Assembly (NCBI RefSeq): GCF_022024275.1
Contig: NZ_CP091804.1
Span: 1,692,501-1,756,500, forward strand
Source: Sphingopyxis sp. BSN-002
GTDB taxonomy: Bacteria; Pseudomonadota; Alphaproteobacteria; Sphingomonadales; Sphingomonadaceae
Direction of reading: 5' to 3'
Length of the DNA stretch: 64,000 nucleotides
Shown here: one piece after another, positions 18,200-27,388 of the stretch
Layout of the letters: each line of letters opens with the position of its first letter
How positions within the stretch are numbered: the stretch's first letter is position 1
Program-made: the position numbers and the translations under genes
Notes under the pieces: generated by a model
What the model was told of the DNA's origin: nothing
The model's input: the letters and a program-made list of their open reading frames with translations, nothing else
The model's database searches: none

Positions 18200-19401
18200 A
18201 GCGCGGCGAATCCGCGTGCCAGATCGGCGATCAGGTCGGCTGGATCCTCGAGTCCGATCGACAGGCGGACGAGCGGATCGGGATCGGTCCAGTCGACGGC
18301 GCTGCGGATCGTCTGCGGATCGCTCGGCACGACAAGGCTTTCATAGCCGCCCCAGCTGAAGCCGATGCCGAAATGCGAAAGCGCGTCGATGAAGCGCGTC
18401 CGCGCGGCCTCGTCGACGCCTTTCAGCGTGAAGCCGAACAAGCCGCTGGTACCGCCGAAATCGCGCGCCCAGATGGCGTGGCCGGGATCGCCGGGCAGCG
18501 CCGGATGCAGCACGCGCCCGACCTCGGGCCGCCCCGCGAGCCAGTTCGCGACCGCGAGGCCATTCTCGCCATGCCGCGCCATGCGGACGTCGAGCGTGCG
18601 CAGCCCGCGCAGCACCATCGCGCAATCGTCGGGCGAAACCGCCTGGCCGAGTTGGTACGCCGCGCTGCGCAGCTTCGGCCAGACGACGCGCGTCGCGGTG
18701 AGCGAGCCCATCATCACGTCGCTGTGCCCGCCGGCATATTTGGTGAGGCTCATCATCGTCACGTCGACGCCATGCGCGAGCGCCGGGAACAGCAAAGGCG
18801 TCGCCCAGGTGTTGTCGAGCATCGTCAGCACGCCGCGTTCGCGCGCAACCGCGGCGATTGCGGGTATATCCTGCACTTCGAAGGTCAGACTGCCGGGCGA
18901 TTCGAGGAAGATCAGCTTCGTCTCGGGCTCGATCAGATCGGCGATCGCAGCCCCGACCAGCGGATCATAATAGGTCGTCCGCACCCCCATGCGCGCGAGC
19001 ATGCCGTTGCAGAAGGCGCGCGTCGGTTCATAGGCGCTGTCGACCATCAGCAGATGATCGCCGGGCGAGAGCAGCGCGAGCAGCCCCGCCGAATTCGCCG
19101 CGACCCCGGACGGGTAGAGCAAGGTGCCTTCGGCGCCAGGCTCGAGATCGGTCAGGGCATCGGCGAGCGCCCACACCGTCGGCGTCCCGCGCCGGCCGTA
19201 ATAGAGCTTGTCGTGCGTCGCGTGCCCGCGCGCCTTCAGGTCGGCAATAGTGTCGTAGAGGATCGTCGAGGCGCGCCACACCGGCGGGTTGACGACCCCG
19301 CCGCCGAGGCGCGGGTCGCCGGTCCATTCGGGCCGCCGGCCGCCCTGCACGAGCTTCGTCGCAGGGCGGAGGCTGTCGTCTTTCTTGCCGGAACCAGCCA
19401 C
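18196..19401 (-). CDS. metC: Cystathionine beta-lyase (Cys/Met metabolism PLP enzyme)
   Basis: 401 residues. The enzyme cleaves cystathionine to homocysteine, pyruvate and ammonia with pyridoxal phosphate. The Schiff-base lysine is K221 in SLTKYAGGHSD, the cofactor-contacting Asp is in LDNTWAT (196), and YYGRRGTPT (68-76) is a substrate/cofactor loop typical of the family. Length is as expected. It starts 6 bases after sseA and overlaps mscS by 4. Other gamma-family lyases are close relatives, but the sequence style matches the alphaproteobacterial MetC group. Confidence 0.9.
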   Translation of the reverse strand: MAGSGKKDDSLRPATKLVQGGRRPEWTGDPRLGGGVVNPPVWRASTILYDTIADLKARGHATHDKLYYGRRGTPTVWALADALTDLEPGAEGTLLYPSGVAANSAGLLALLSPGDHLLMVDSAYEPTRAFCNGMLARMGVRTTYYDPLVGAAIADLIEPETKLIFLESPGSLTFEVQDIPAIAAVARERGVLTMLDNTWATPLLFPALAHGVDVTMMSLTKYAGGHSDVMMGSLTATRVVWPKLRSAAYQLGQAVSPDDCAMVLRGLRTLDVRMARHGENGLAVANWLAGRPEVGRVLHPALPGDPGHAIWARDFGGTSGLFGFTLKGVDEAARTRFIDALSHFGIGFSWGGYESLVVPSDPQTIRSAVDWTDPDPLVRLSIGLEDPADLIADLARGFAAL

Positions 19402-19407
19402 CTGCCG

Positions 19408-20250
19408 TCAGGCTGCGCCGGTCGCCTTGGGGGTCGCCGCGTCGGCGCCCCATTCGAGCCAGCTGCCGTCGTACACCGCGACATCGTCCTTTCCGAGCAG
19501 GTGCGCGCCGAACGCGACGACGGTCGCGGTCATGCCGCTGCCGCAGGTGGTGACGAGGGGCTTGTCGAGGTCGACGCCTGCCGCGTCAAAGGCGGCCTTC
19601 AGGTCATCGCCGCGCTTCCACGTGCCGTCGGCATTGAAAAGCTCACCGAAGGGCAGGTTGCGCGAACCCGGGATATGGCCGGGCGCAAGGCCCGGACGCG
19701 CATCGCGCTCTTCGCCGGTGAAGCGCTTGGCGTCGCGCGCGTCGAGAACCTGCTCGGCGCCGCTGTCGACATTCGCCAGCATCTGGTCCTTGGTGCGCAC
19801 CGCCTTCGCATCGCGCCACACGGTGAAGTGACGGTGGCGCAGCGTCTGCTTGCCCATTTCGAGCGCGCGGCCTTCGGATTTCCACTTGGCGAGCCCGCCG
19901 TCGAGCAGCGCGACGTCGTGCGCACCGAACAGCTTGAGCAGCCACCAGGCGCGCGCCGCGCTCTTCAGCGGGCTGTCGTCATAGATCACGATGCGGCTGC
20001 CGTCGCCGAGGCCGAGCGACTGCATGCGGCTCGCGAATTTTTCGGCGGGAGGCGCCATATTGTCGACACCGGCGGTCGAATCGGTCAGTTCGGCAAGATC
20101 CATGAACACCGCGCCCGGGATGTGGCCTGCTTCATATTCGGCGCGCGGATCGCGATCGGTCCCGGCCATGAATTTCGTCGCATCGACGATCCGAAGATCC
20201 GATGCCCCCAGTTCGCGTTCCAGCCAGTCGGTTGAGACCAAGGCGTCCAT
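19408..20250 (-). CDS. sseA: 3-mercaptopyruvate sulfurtransferase, two rhodanese domains
   Basis: 280 residues. It transfers sulfur from 3-mercaptopyruvate to acceptors such as thiols or cyanide. The first rhodanese domain (about 1-135) is inactive. The second (about 145-275) carries the catalytic Cys236 in the CGSGMTA loop, the mercaptopyruvate-type loop as opposed to the CRKGVT loop of thiosulfate enzymes. RDPRAEYEAGHIPGAVF and DARPGLAPGHIPGS mark the two domains. ATG at 20250 follows CAGGAG. It heads the sseA-metC-mscS operon. Confidence 0.92.
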   Translation of the reverse strand: MDALVSTDWLERELGASDLRIVDATKFMAGTDRDPRAEYEAGHIPGAVFMDLAELTDSTAGVDNMAPPAEKFASRMQSLGLGDGSRIVIYDDSPLKSAARAWWLLKLFGAHDVALLDGGLAKWKSEGRALEMGKQTLRHRHFTVWRDAKAVRTKDQMLANVDSGAEQVLDARDAKRFTGEERDARPGLAPGHIPGSRNLPFGELFNADGTWKRGDDLKAAFDAAGVDLDKPLVTTCGSGMTATVVAFGAHLLGKDDVAVYDGSWLEWGADAATPKATGAA

Positions 20251-20432
20251 GTCATGCTCCTGTTGCGACCGCGCGGGACCTGCTTTTCCTGTCCCTCCGA
20301 GGCCAATCCTGCTGTGGCTCTGTTCTTTCCCGGGGACGGCAAGCCTATGCCCCGGCGTGCCCTTTTTCAAGCACGCTGGCGGTCTGCCTCAGCTTATGGT
20401 GCGCCGCAACAAAAAAGCGGCAGTCGAGCAAC
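20251..20432 (-). promoter_or_regulatory. Structured 5' leader region before sseA
   Basis: This 182-base spacer holds no gene I can support. On the minus strand it can form several short hairpins: GCGTGC with GCACGC around 20350, CGGGG with CCCCG around 20330, and GGGAC with GTCCC just before the ribosome-binding site. It probably contains the promoter and a structured leader. I do not recognise a known S-adenosylmethionine riboswitch class. Confidence 0.3.
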
Positions 20433-21791
20433 TTATTGCGTGCGCCGGATCGCGGTCGCGCGGGCCGCCGGCCGGTTGACGACGAAGCTCGGATGATCGA
20501 GCGGGAGCGGCGCCAGCTTGGTGCTGCCGCTGGTTCCCTGTTCACGGCCGAGCACGAAGGTGCCGGCATTCTGGCCGAACGCTTCGCCCTCGCCGTCCCA
20601 ATGATAGGTGACGTCGAACGCCATCACCGGCACCAGCATCGGCTTGCCGCCGATGATCAGCGGCTCGACAGCCGCGCGCGGCAGCATGACTTCGGTGCTG
20701 AGCTGCTCGCCCGCTCCCGGGGCGAGCACCATATCGTCGCGCAGGACGCTGCCGCCCGCACCGTCGAAGAACCGCGCGAGCACCGGTTCTGTCATCGCCG
20801 AGCCCTGGTTGAGCGCGATACGCACCATCAGGCCGGTGGCCTCCACCGGACCCTGATTCAGCAGGTTGAGCGAGAAGGCGACGACAAGCTGATCGCGCGT
20901 CATGCGAATCGCACGGATATCGAGCGCCATCGACACGATCGCCCGTCGCTCGTCGGCCGGGCGGGTGACGAGGGGTGACGCCGCGGGTGCTGCCGTAACC
21001 GGGGTCGGGGCCGGGCGCGGCGCCGGGGGAGCAGGCGCAGGCCGGGGCGTGGATCCGGTGGTGCGCGGCAGCGGCTTCGGCGCGGGAACGGGCTCGGCAT
21101 ACTCCGCCGGCGCGTCGCCTGCGACCGAGGGACGACGCCGCCAGTACCAGAAACCGGCGCCGGCCGCCGCAAGCCCTGCGAGCAGCCAGGCCCAGATCGG
21201 CGTACCGCCACCGCTTGCGGGCGCTTCGGGGGCGGCGCCGTCGTCCGCGGGAGCGGCGGTTACGGGCGCGGTCGGATCGTTCGAAAAGCCCGGAGCCGCG
21301 CTTGCCGCGTTATCTGTCGGGGATATCCCGGTCGCGGCGGCAGGAGCCGCAGGCACCGCGGCGGACGGTCCGGCATCCGCCGGACGCGGCGACGGCTGGG
21401 TCGCTGCCGGCGTATCGCGCCGCGCCGTCGGCGTCGCGGCGGCCGGCGCAGGCGTCGGGGTCGTTCGCGCCGGCTGGGTCGCAACGACCGGCGGGGAGAG
21501 CGGGGTCGGCGCAGGCGTCGGGGTCGGCGACGGCGACCGGTCGCCGGGACTCAACGGCGGAATATTATTGTCCGAAGGCCCCTGCACGCCGGGTGTGCGG
21601 CCATCGCTCGCCGGCGGAAGGCGGAAAGTCGACGAAGGCGCGGGGGTCGGCGTATCGGTCTGCTGCGCCATCGCCGGCACGCCAAGCGCAAGCGACATCG
21701 CCAGCGCGCCCAGCGACAGCCGCGCCGTCTTTTCGTTCCGCCCGATCGTCCGCACCGTCATTCTGATATTCGCAATCCCGAAAGCCGCCAT
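20433..21791 (-). CDS. Proline-rich, single-pass membrane protein of unknown function
   Basis: About 452 residues from the ATG at 21791, which has AGAGGCG upstream. Starts at 21833 and 21761 are also possible. After an N-terminal hydrophobic signal (LSLGALAMSLALGVPAMAQ) comes a long Pro/Thr/Ala-rich region of some 150 residues. A transmembrane helix follows (PIWAWLLAGLAAAGAGFWYWRRR), then a second Pro-rich linker. The last 170 residues form a folded, beta-rich domain starting near RRAIVSMALDIRAIRMTRDQ. The topology suggests a periplasmic Pro-rich arm and a cytoplasmic domain, or the reverse if the signal is cleaved. I do not recognise the C-terminal domain. Confidence 0.7.
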   Translation of the reverse strand: MAAFGIANIRMTVRTIGRNEKTARLSLGALAMSLALGVPAMAQQTDTPTPAPSSTFRLPPASDGRTPGVQGPSDNNIPPLSPGDRSPSPTPTPAPTPLSPPVVATQPARTTPTPAPAAATPTARRDTPAATQPSPRPADAGPSAAVPAAPAAATGISPTDNAASAAPGFSNDPTAPVTAAPADDGAAPEAPASGGGTPIWAWLLAGLAAAGAGFWYWRRRPSVAGDAPAEYAEPVPAPKPLPRTTGSTPRPAPAPPAPRPAPTPVTAAPAASPLVTRPADERRAIVSMALDIRAIRMTRDQLVVAFSLNLLNQGPVEATGLMVRIALNQGSAMTEPVLARFFDGAGGSVLRDDMVLAPGAGEQLSTEVMLPRAAVEPLIIGGKPMLVPVMAFDVTYHWDGEGEAFGQNAGTFVLGREQGTSGSTKLAPLPLDHPSFVVNRPAARATAIRRTQ

Positions 21792-21877
21792 CGCGCCGCG
21801 CCTCTGAATTGGCGCTGAACCCGTCTTTACCATGGGCCGCTGATGACATCGGCCGCGCGCGTCCCTAGATGGTTTCC

Positions 21878-22348
21878 ATGTCCGATTCTACCCCTGCGGG
21901 CCTTGCGCCCAAACATCTTGGCCAATCCAGCGAACTGCCTGCCTCGCCCGAGGCCGCAGTGCTCGACTATGTCCCCAATCCGCGCGCCGGCGAACTTTAT
22001 CTCGTCCGCTTCGCCGCGCCCGAGTTCACATCACTCTGCCCGGTGACCGGCCAGCCCGATTTCGCGCATCTGGTCATCGACTATGCGCCCGGAGAGACGA
22101 TCGTCGAATCGAAGAGCCTGAAGCTCTTCCTCGGCTCGTTCCGCAACCATGCCGGCTTCCATGAGGATTGCACCGTCGGCATCGGCCGCCGCCTGTTTGA
22201 CGAGATGCAGCCCCGGTGGCTGCGTATCGGCGGCTACTGGTATCCGCGCGGCGGCATCCCGATCGACGTCTTCTGGCAATCGGGCGCGCCGCCCGAGGGG
22301 CTGTGGCTGCCCGATCAGGGCGTCGCATCCTATCGCGGAAGAGGATGA
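21878..22348 (+). CDS. queF: NADPH-dependent 7-cyano-7-deazaguanine (preQ0) reductase
   Basis: 156 residues, the short unimodular QueF. It reduces the nitrile preQ0 to preQ1 in queuosine biosynthesis. The thioimide-forming cysteine is C54 in [13 protein letters not shown] with the general acid D61. The QueF motif [14 protein letters not shown] spans 77-90 and is followed by HED. I preferred the ATG at 21878; an in-frame ATG lies three codons earlier and neither has a clear ribosome-binding site. No other queuosine gene is in the window. Confidence 0.95.
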   Translation: MSDSTPAGLAPKHLGQSSELPASPEAAVLDYVPNPRAGELYLVRFAAPEFTSLCPVTGQPDFAHLVIDYAPGETIVESKSLKLFLGSFRNHAGFHEDCTVGIGRRLFDEMQPRWLRIGGYWYPRGGIPIDVFWQSGAPPEGLWLPDQGVASYRGRG

Positions 22349-22374
22349 TTTTTCATCTTTCCGTCACATATTGT

Positions 22375-22388
22375 TGACACTAGTGTCA
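22375..22388. promoter_or_regulatory. 14-bp perfect palindrome, candidate repressor operator
   Basis: TGACACTAGTGTCA is a perfect inverted repeat ending 5 bases before the thioesterase ATG at 22394. Its form and position resemble operators of TetR-type regulators of lipid genes. If transcription begins here, the message would be nearly leaderless. The binding protein is not encoded next to it. Confidence 0.5.
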
Positions 22389-22393
22389 GCGTT

Positions 22394-22804
22394 ATGACCG
22401 CAGCCTCGCTTCCGCACGATCACGACATCACTGTCGGCGCCGACCAGATCGATTTCATGGGGCACGTCAACAACGCCCATTATCTGAGCTGGGTGCAGGA
22501 AGCGGTGCTGTCGCACTGGCGCCATATCGCACCGCCCGACGCGGTCGCGGCGCACCTGTGGGTCGCGCTGAAGCACGAGATCACCTATCGCCGCCCCGCC
22601 TTCCTCGACGATCAGGTCATCGCGACCGTGATCCTCGAGAAAGTCCAGGGCGCGCGCGCCTTTTACGAGACGATCATCAAGCGCGGCGAGGAAGTGCTGG
22701 CCGAGGTCAAATCGAGCTGGTGCTGCATCGACGCCGAAACGCTCCGCCCCGCGCGGCTCGCGAGCGATGTCATCGCGCGCTTCTTTCCGGGCGAAAGAGC
22801 CTAG
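22394..22804 (+). CDS. 4HBT-family acyl-CoA thioesterase
   Basis: 136-residue single hotdog domain. The catalytic-type motif is QIDFMGHVNNAHYLSWVQEA (18-37), in which the Asp near position 20 is the usual nucleophile or general base of the 4-hydroxybenzoyl-CoA thioesterase group. HEITYRRPAFLDD and RAFYETII are further family features. It should hydrolyse an acyl-CoA in the cytosol; the acyl chain is not predictable. A 14-bp palindrome lies directly before the start. The stop overlaps the convergent gene at 22801 by 4 bases. Confidence 0.88.
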   Translation: MTAASLPHDHDITVGADQIDFMGHVNNAHYLSWVQEAVLSHWRHIAPPDAVAAHLWVALKHEITYRRPAFLDDQVIATVILEKVQGARAFYETIIKRGEEVLAEVKSSWCCIDAETLRPARLASDVIARFFPGERA

Positions 22805-23190
22805 CTCGACCCGTCGATCATCGCATCGACGAGCGTTTCCATAAATTCGCAGCTGTCCTTGATCGACCGCAGCTTTTCGATGTTCGCGGGATCGTCGGGC
22901 CGCTCGGCGAGCTTGCCGAACATGGCGATCTGGGCGTTGAGATCGGTCTGGATCTGCGCCTTGTCCTCGTCCGCAAGCACAGTTGCAACCGCAAGGAACT
23001 TGGTGCCCGACGCTGCTGCCTTCGGATCCTCGGGCTCCTTGTCGCCGCCAAGCCCCGCCATGATGCCGTAAAAGGCCATGCACTGGACGCTGTCGTCGTA
23101 AAGTTCGCGTTCGTCGGCGTCGATCGTCATCGCCGATGCGGGCGCCGCCGCAGCAAGCATGAAAGCCGCGGCAAAGGTCGAATATTTCAT
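22801..23190 (-). CDS. Small secreted protein of unknown function
   Basis: 129 residues from the ATG at 23190. It opens with a clear signal peptide (FAAAFMLAAAAPASAM). The mature part is acidic and mostly helical, with a cysteine pair (one in VQCMAFYGIM, one in DSCEFMETLVDAM) that could form a disulfide. An upstream in-frame start at 23232 would put charged sequence ahead of the signal and is rejected. I do not recognise the family. It is convergent with the thioesterase. Confidence 0.7.
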   Translation of the reverse strand: MKYSTFAAAFMLAAAAPASAMTIDADERELYDDSVQCMAFYGIMAGLGGDKEPEDPKAAASGTKFLAVATVLADEDKAQIQTDLNAQIAMFGKLAERPDDPANIEKLRSIKDSCEFMETLVDAMIDGSS

Positions 23191-23261
23191 CGATTTCCTC
23201 ACTAGAAATCGACCCACGCCCTGCCTTGGCATGGCGCGGGTCGATCACAAAGGAAAATCGG

Positions 23262-24545
23262 TCAGGCGGCCTCGAACCGGATCGGCAGACGTTTCAAACC
23301 GCCGACGAACACCGATTCGACGCGCGCGGGCTCGCCGGTCAACTCGAGGCTCTTCAGCCGGGGAAGCAACTCCTCCATCATGATCCGCATCTCCATCCGC
23401 GCGAGATGCTGGCCAAGGCAGACATGCGCGCCGAAGCCGAACGCGATCTGCTGGTTCTTCGGCCGGTCGGGATCGAAAGCGAAGGGATCGGCGAAGACGT
23501 CCTCATCGCGGTTGCCCGAAACATAGTTCAGCATCAGCCAATCGCCCTCGCGGATCGTCTGCCCGCCGATTTCGACGTCTTCCCTCGCGCTGCGCATGAA
23601 GTGCTGGACCGGGGTGGTCCAGCGGATCGCTTCGTCGATCAGTCCCGCCTTGTCGCTCTCGGCGTCGCGGAAGCGCTCGAACAGCGCGGGATTCTTCGCC
23701 AGTTCCATGATCGCGCCCGCGGTCGAGGCGCTCGTCGTGTCGTGCCCCGCGGTCGCGATGATCATATAATAGCCGGCAAGCTCGCGGTCGGGGATCTGCT
23801 CGCCGCCGACCATCGCATTGGCGATCACCGTCGCAATATCCTCGCGCGGATTGGTCCGCCGGTCGGCGGTCAGTTCGCGGAAATAATTCTCGAAATCGGC
23901 GATCACATAATGGAGCATCGCGATCGCCTGTTCGGCGCTGGTGATCTCGACCTTGTTGCGATTGAGCTCGGGGTCGGTCGAGCCGAACAATTGCTGCGTC
24001 AGCATCAGCATCCGCGGCTCGTCCTCGGGCGGCACGCCGAGGATGTCCATGATCACGCGCAGCGGATAATGCGCCGCGACGTCGCGCGCGAAATCGCACT
24101 CGCCGCTCTCCAGCATCTGATCGACGGTCTGGCGCGCGAGCAGGCGGATGCGGTCTTCGACGATCTTCAGATTCTTGGGCATGAACCAGCTCTGCGTCAG
24201 CAGGCGGTATTTCATATGGTCGGGCGCATCCATCTGAACGAGCGAGCGGATGAGGTGGCCGTCATTGTTCGGGGTCGCGGCGCGCGCCAGCGCCTCGCCG
24301 TCACGGTTCGTCAGCACCGTCGGGCGAATACCGTTCGCGAAACGCTGCGGATCGCGGCTGATCGCCATGATGTCGGCGTGCCGGGTGACAAGCCAGAAAG
24401 GATCATGGTCGGGGTTCTCTGCAACCGCGAGCGGCGCGTTGGCACGTGCCCATGCCAGCTGCTGATGAAGCCCGTCCCAGTCACCATAAGCGACCGGACT
24501 CACGACGGCGGCGGATACCTCTCCAGGCAATATAGGTTTTGTCAT
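23262..24545 (-). CDS. Cytochrome P450 monooxygenase
   Basis: 427 residues, soluble bacterial class. The oxygen-binding I-helix motif AGHDTT is at 266-271, the ExxR motif (EAIR) at 305-308, and the heme-ligand Cys376 in FGFGAHVCLGQHLAR. The NRDEDVFADPFAFDPDR segment before the heme loop is typical of alphaproteobacterial and actinobacterial P450s acting on terpenes, fatty acids or steroids, but the substrate cannot be told. The ATG at 24545 was chosen over an Arg-rich upstream extension. No ferredoxin or reductase gene is adjacent, so redox partners must be elsewhere. Confidence 0.93.
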   Translation of the reverse strand: MTKPILPGEVSAAVVSPVAYGDWDGLHQQLAWARANAPLAVAENPDHDPFWLVTRHADIMAISRDPQRFANGIRPTVLTNRDGEALARAATPNNDGHLIRSLVQMDAPDHMKYRLLTQSWFMPKNLKIVEDRIRLLARQTVDQMLESGECDFARDVAAHYPLRVIMDILGVPPEDEPRMLMLTQQLFGSTDPELNRNKVEITSAEQAIAMLHYVIADFENYFRELTADRRTNPREDIATVIANAMVGGEQIPDRELAGYYMIIATAGHDTTSASTAGAIMELAKNPALFERFRDAESDKAGLIDEAIRWTTPVQHFMRSAREDVEIGGQTIREGDWLMLNYVSGNRDEDVFADPFAFDPDRPKNQQIAFGFGAHVCLGQHLARMEMRIMMEELLPRLKSLELTGEPARVESVFVGGLKRLPIRFEAA

Positions 24546-24664
24546 GCAACCAAAGTGCCGCGATTCGCGTCGTCTGTCGATAGGGTAAGACCGCCCGTCG
24601 AAGCGGCGCCCGCACGACGCGCGCACGCGCGTAGCGAGCACCGAAAATTACCGGGAATCGCATC

Positions 24665-27367
24665 ATGAAAACAACTGCACGTCATTTCCTTTTCGCCGCC
24701 GTCTCGTCGCTGAGCCTCGCCGCGTGCGCCGCGCAGCCGGGAGTGCAGCCTGCTGCACCCGTCGCCGCTGCGCCGCCCGCGCTGACCGGCGCGCCGCTCG
24801 ACGCGAGCGTCCCCAGCCAGCTGCCCCGCATCGCCGCGCCGCTGCACTATGACGTCAGCGTCACGCCCGACGCCAAGGCGCTCACCTTTACGGGCGAAGC
24901 GGGCATCGACATCGAGCTTTACGCCCCATCGGCGACGCTGACGCTCAACGCGCTCGACCTGAGCTTTGCCAGCGCCAGCCTGACCGGCGCCGACGGCAAG
25001 GCTATCCCGCTGACCGTCGCGACCGATGCCGAGGCGCAAACCGCGACCTTCACCGCGCCCGCCGAACTCGCGCCGGGCCAATACCGCCTGACGACCGCCT
25101 ATACCGGCGTGATCAACACGCAGGCGAACGGGCTTTTCGCACTCGACTATCCCGACAAGGTCACCGGAAACGAGGTGCGCGGGCTGTTCACCCAGTTCGA
25201 GGCGCCCGACGCGCGACGCTTCGTGCCGAGCTTCGACGAGCCGAGCTACAAGGCGACCTTCAGCCTGTCGGCGACCGTCCCCGCAGGCGACCTCGCGGTC
25301 AGCAACATGCCGGTGACGAGCGAAACGCCGGTTGCGGGCGGCAAGAAGACCGTCGTGTTCCAGACCTCGCCCAAGATGTCGTCGTACCTGCTCTTCTTCG
25401 CGACGGGCAATTTCGAGCGGCTCGCGGCGAAGAGCGAAAGCGGCGCCGAGGTCGGCATCGTCTCGCCGAAGGGATCGGGCGAACAGGCACGCTTCGCGCT
25501 CGACAGCCTCGGCCCGCTGCTGAGCTACTACCGCGACTATTTCGGCCAGCCCTACCCGCTGCCCAAGCTCGACAACATCGCCGGACCCGGCCAGTCGCAA
25601 TTCTTCGGCGCGATGGAGAATTGGGGCGCGATCTTCACCTTCGAGCGCATCCTGCTCGACGATCCCACGATCACCAGCGAGGCGACGCGGCAGGAAATCT
25701 ATACCACGCAGGCGCATGAGGTCGCGCACCAGTGGTTCGGCGATCTGGTGACGATGGCATGGTGGGACGACCTCTGGCTCAACGAGGGTTTCGCGAGCTG
25801 GATGGAGACCAAGGCGAGCGACCATTTCCACCCCGACTGGCAGCCGCTGCTCGGCCGCGTCGACGGCCGCGAACGCGCGATGGGGCTCGACGCCTTCGCG
25901 ACTACGCACCCGATCGTCCAGACGATCCGCACCGTCGAGGACACCAATCAGGCGTTCGACGCGATCACCTACCAGAAGGGCGAAGCGGTCATCACGATGC
26001 TCGAATCCTACGCGGGCGAGGATGTCTGGCGCGACGGGCTGCGCACCTACATGGCGCAGCATAAGTACGGCAATACGCGCACCGACGACCTGTGGAATGC
26101 GGTCGAGGCGGCGGGTGCGAAAGGGCTGACAGGAATCGCGCATGATTTCACCAACCAGCCCGGAATCCCGCTGCTCCGCGTTGGCGGCATCACCTGCGCA
26201 GGCGGCAACACGAGCGTCCAGCTCACGCAGAGCGAATTCTCGCGCGACCGCAAGGACAGCGTCGACGCCGACGGCCGCCGCTGGAAGGTTCCGGTGCTTG
26301 CGCGCGCGGGGAATGGCGCCGTGGCACGGCAGGTGGTTTCGGGCGGGACGGGGACGCTGACGCTTCCCGGCTGCGGACCGGTGCTGGTCAACGCGGGTCA
26401 GGCAGGCTATTACCGCACCCTCTATTCGCCCGCGGCGCTCGGCGCATTGCGCGGGAGTTTCGCCAGCCTCGCGCCGATCGACCAGCTCGGCCTGCTCGGC
26501 GACAATTTTGCGCTCGCCAATGCGGGCTATCAGCCGATGGGTGCCGCGCTCGATCTGCTCGCCGCGACGCCGAAGGACGCCAACCAGAAAGTCATCGGCG
26601 ACGCCGCCGGGCGCTACGAGATTCTCCACGGCTATTTCGACGACCAGCCGGCGGTGCAGAAGGTGATTGCGGCACGCGGCAGCGCGGCGCTCGGCGTCTC
26701 GATGCAGCGGCTCGGTTTCGACGCGCGCAAGGGCGAGCCCGCACTCGATGCGATCCTGCGCTCGGACCTGCTCGGCGCACTCGGGACGCTCGGCGATGCG
26801 AAGGTGCTCGCCGAGGCGCGGCGCCGTTTCGCGCTGCTCGACGCCAATCCCGCCGCGCTCGACGGCCCGCTGAAGTCGCGCTGGCTCGGCATCGTCGCCT
26901 CGAACGCGAGCGCCGCCGAATGGGACAAGCTGCGCGCAATGGCGAAGGGGTCGAAATCGGCGGTCGAACGCAGCGCCTTCTACACGCTGCTCGGCAATGC
27001 GAAGGATCCGAAACTCGCGCAACGCGCGCTCGACCTCGCGCTCACCGACGAGCCGGGCAAGACCGTCAGCGCCGCGATCATCGGCGCGGTCGCCCGCAAC
27101 CATGCTGCGCTCGCGGTCGATTTCGCGCAGAAGAACCAGACCGCGGTCGACCGGCTGATCGACGCTTCGGCGCGGGCGCGTTTCCTCGCCGGACTCGCGG
27201 CCTCGTCGAACGATCCGGCGATGATCGCCAAGCTCGAAGCCATTGCGGCACCGCTGCCCGCCGATGTGCGCAAACCCTATGACAAGACGATCGCGACGCT
27301 GAAGGAGCGCAGCGTCAGCCGCCCGCGCATCAAGAGCGAAATCGCGGCCTGGCTGAAAGCGAGATAA
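24665..27367 (+). CDS. M1-family zinc aminopeptidase, predicted lipoprotein
   Basis: 900 residues. It should remove N-terminal residues from peptides. The substrate-recognition GAMEN motif is followed by HEVAHQW with zinc ligands H351, H355 and the Glu of WLNEGFASW. An N-terminal lipobox (SLAAC, Cys21) predicts a lipid-anchored envelope enzyme. The C-terminal 350 residues form the helical ERAP1-like domain, as in puromycin-sensitive/tricorn-type M1 enzymes. It is divergent from the P450 gene across 119 bases. Confidence 0.93.
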   Translation: MKTTARHFLFAAVSSLSLAACAAQPGVQPAAPVAAAPPALTGAPLDASVPSQLPRIAAPLHYDVSVTPDAKALTFTGEAGIDIELYAPSATLTLNALDLSFASASLTGADGKAIPLTVATDAEAQTATFTAPAELAPGQYRLTTAYTGVINTQANGLFALDYPDKVTGNEVRGLFTQFEAPDARRFVPSFDEPSYKATFSLSATVPAGDLAVSNMPVTSETPVAGGKKTVVFQTSPKMSSYLLFFATGNFERLAAKSESGAEVGIVSPKGSGEQARFALDSLGPLLSYYRDYFGQPYPLPKLDNIAGPGQSQFFGAMENWGAIFTFERILLDDPTITSEATRQEIYTTQAHEVAHQWFGDLVTMAWWDDLWLNEGFASWMETKASDHFHPDWQPLLGRVDGRERAMGLDAFATTHPIVQTIRTVEDTNQAFDAITYQKGEAVITMLESYAGEDVWRDGLRTYMAQHKYGNTRTDDLWNAVEAAGAKGLTGIAHDFTNQPGIPLLRVGGITCAGGNTSVQLTQSEFSRDRKDSVDADGRRWKVPVLARAGNGAVARQVVSGGTGTLTLPGCGPVLVNAGQAGYYRTLYSPAALGALRGSFASLAPIDQLGLLGDNFALANAGYQPMGAALDLLAATPKDANQKVIGDAAGRYEILHGYFDDQPAVQKVIAARGSAALGVSMQRLGFDARKGEPALDAILRSDLLGALGTLGDAKVLAEARRRFALLDANPAALDGPLKSRWLGIVASNASAAEWDKLRAMAKGSKSAVERSAFYTLLGNAKDPKLAQRALDLALTDEPGKTVSAAIIGAVARNHAALAVDFAQKNQTAVDRLIDASARARFLAGLAASSNDPAMIAKLEAIAAPLPADVRKPYDKTIATLKERSVSRPRIKSEIAAWLKAR

Positions 27368-27388
27368 GGCGCCGCCGCAGCGCGCCGC

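Noticed and set aside
20251..20432. Known SAM riboswitch before sseA
   Set aside because: Hairpins are present but none of the conserved core sequences of the SAM classes I know could be matched, so only a structured leader is reported.
24542..27103. 853-codon minus-strand frame opposite the M1 aminopeptidase
   Set aside because: Antisense of a well-supported peptidase gene, composition typical of GC-driven open frames, no domain or ribosome-binding site.
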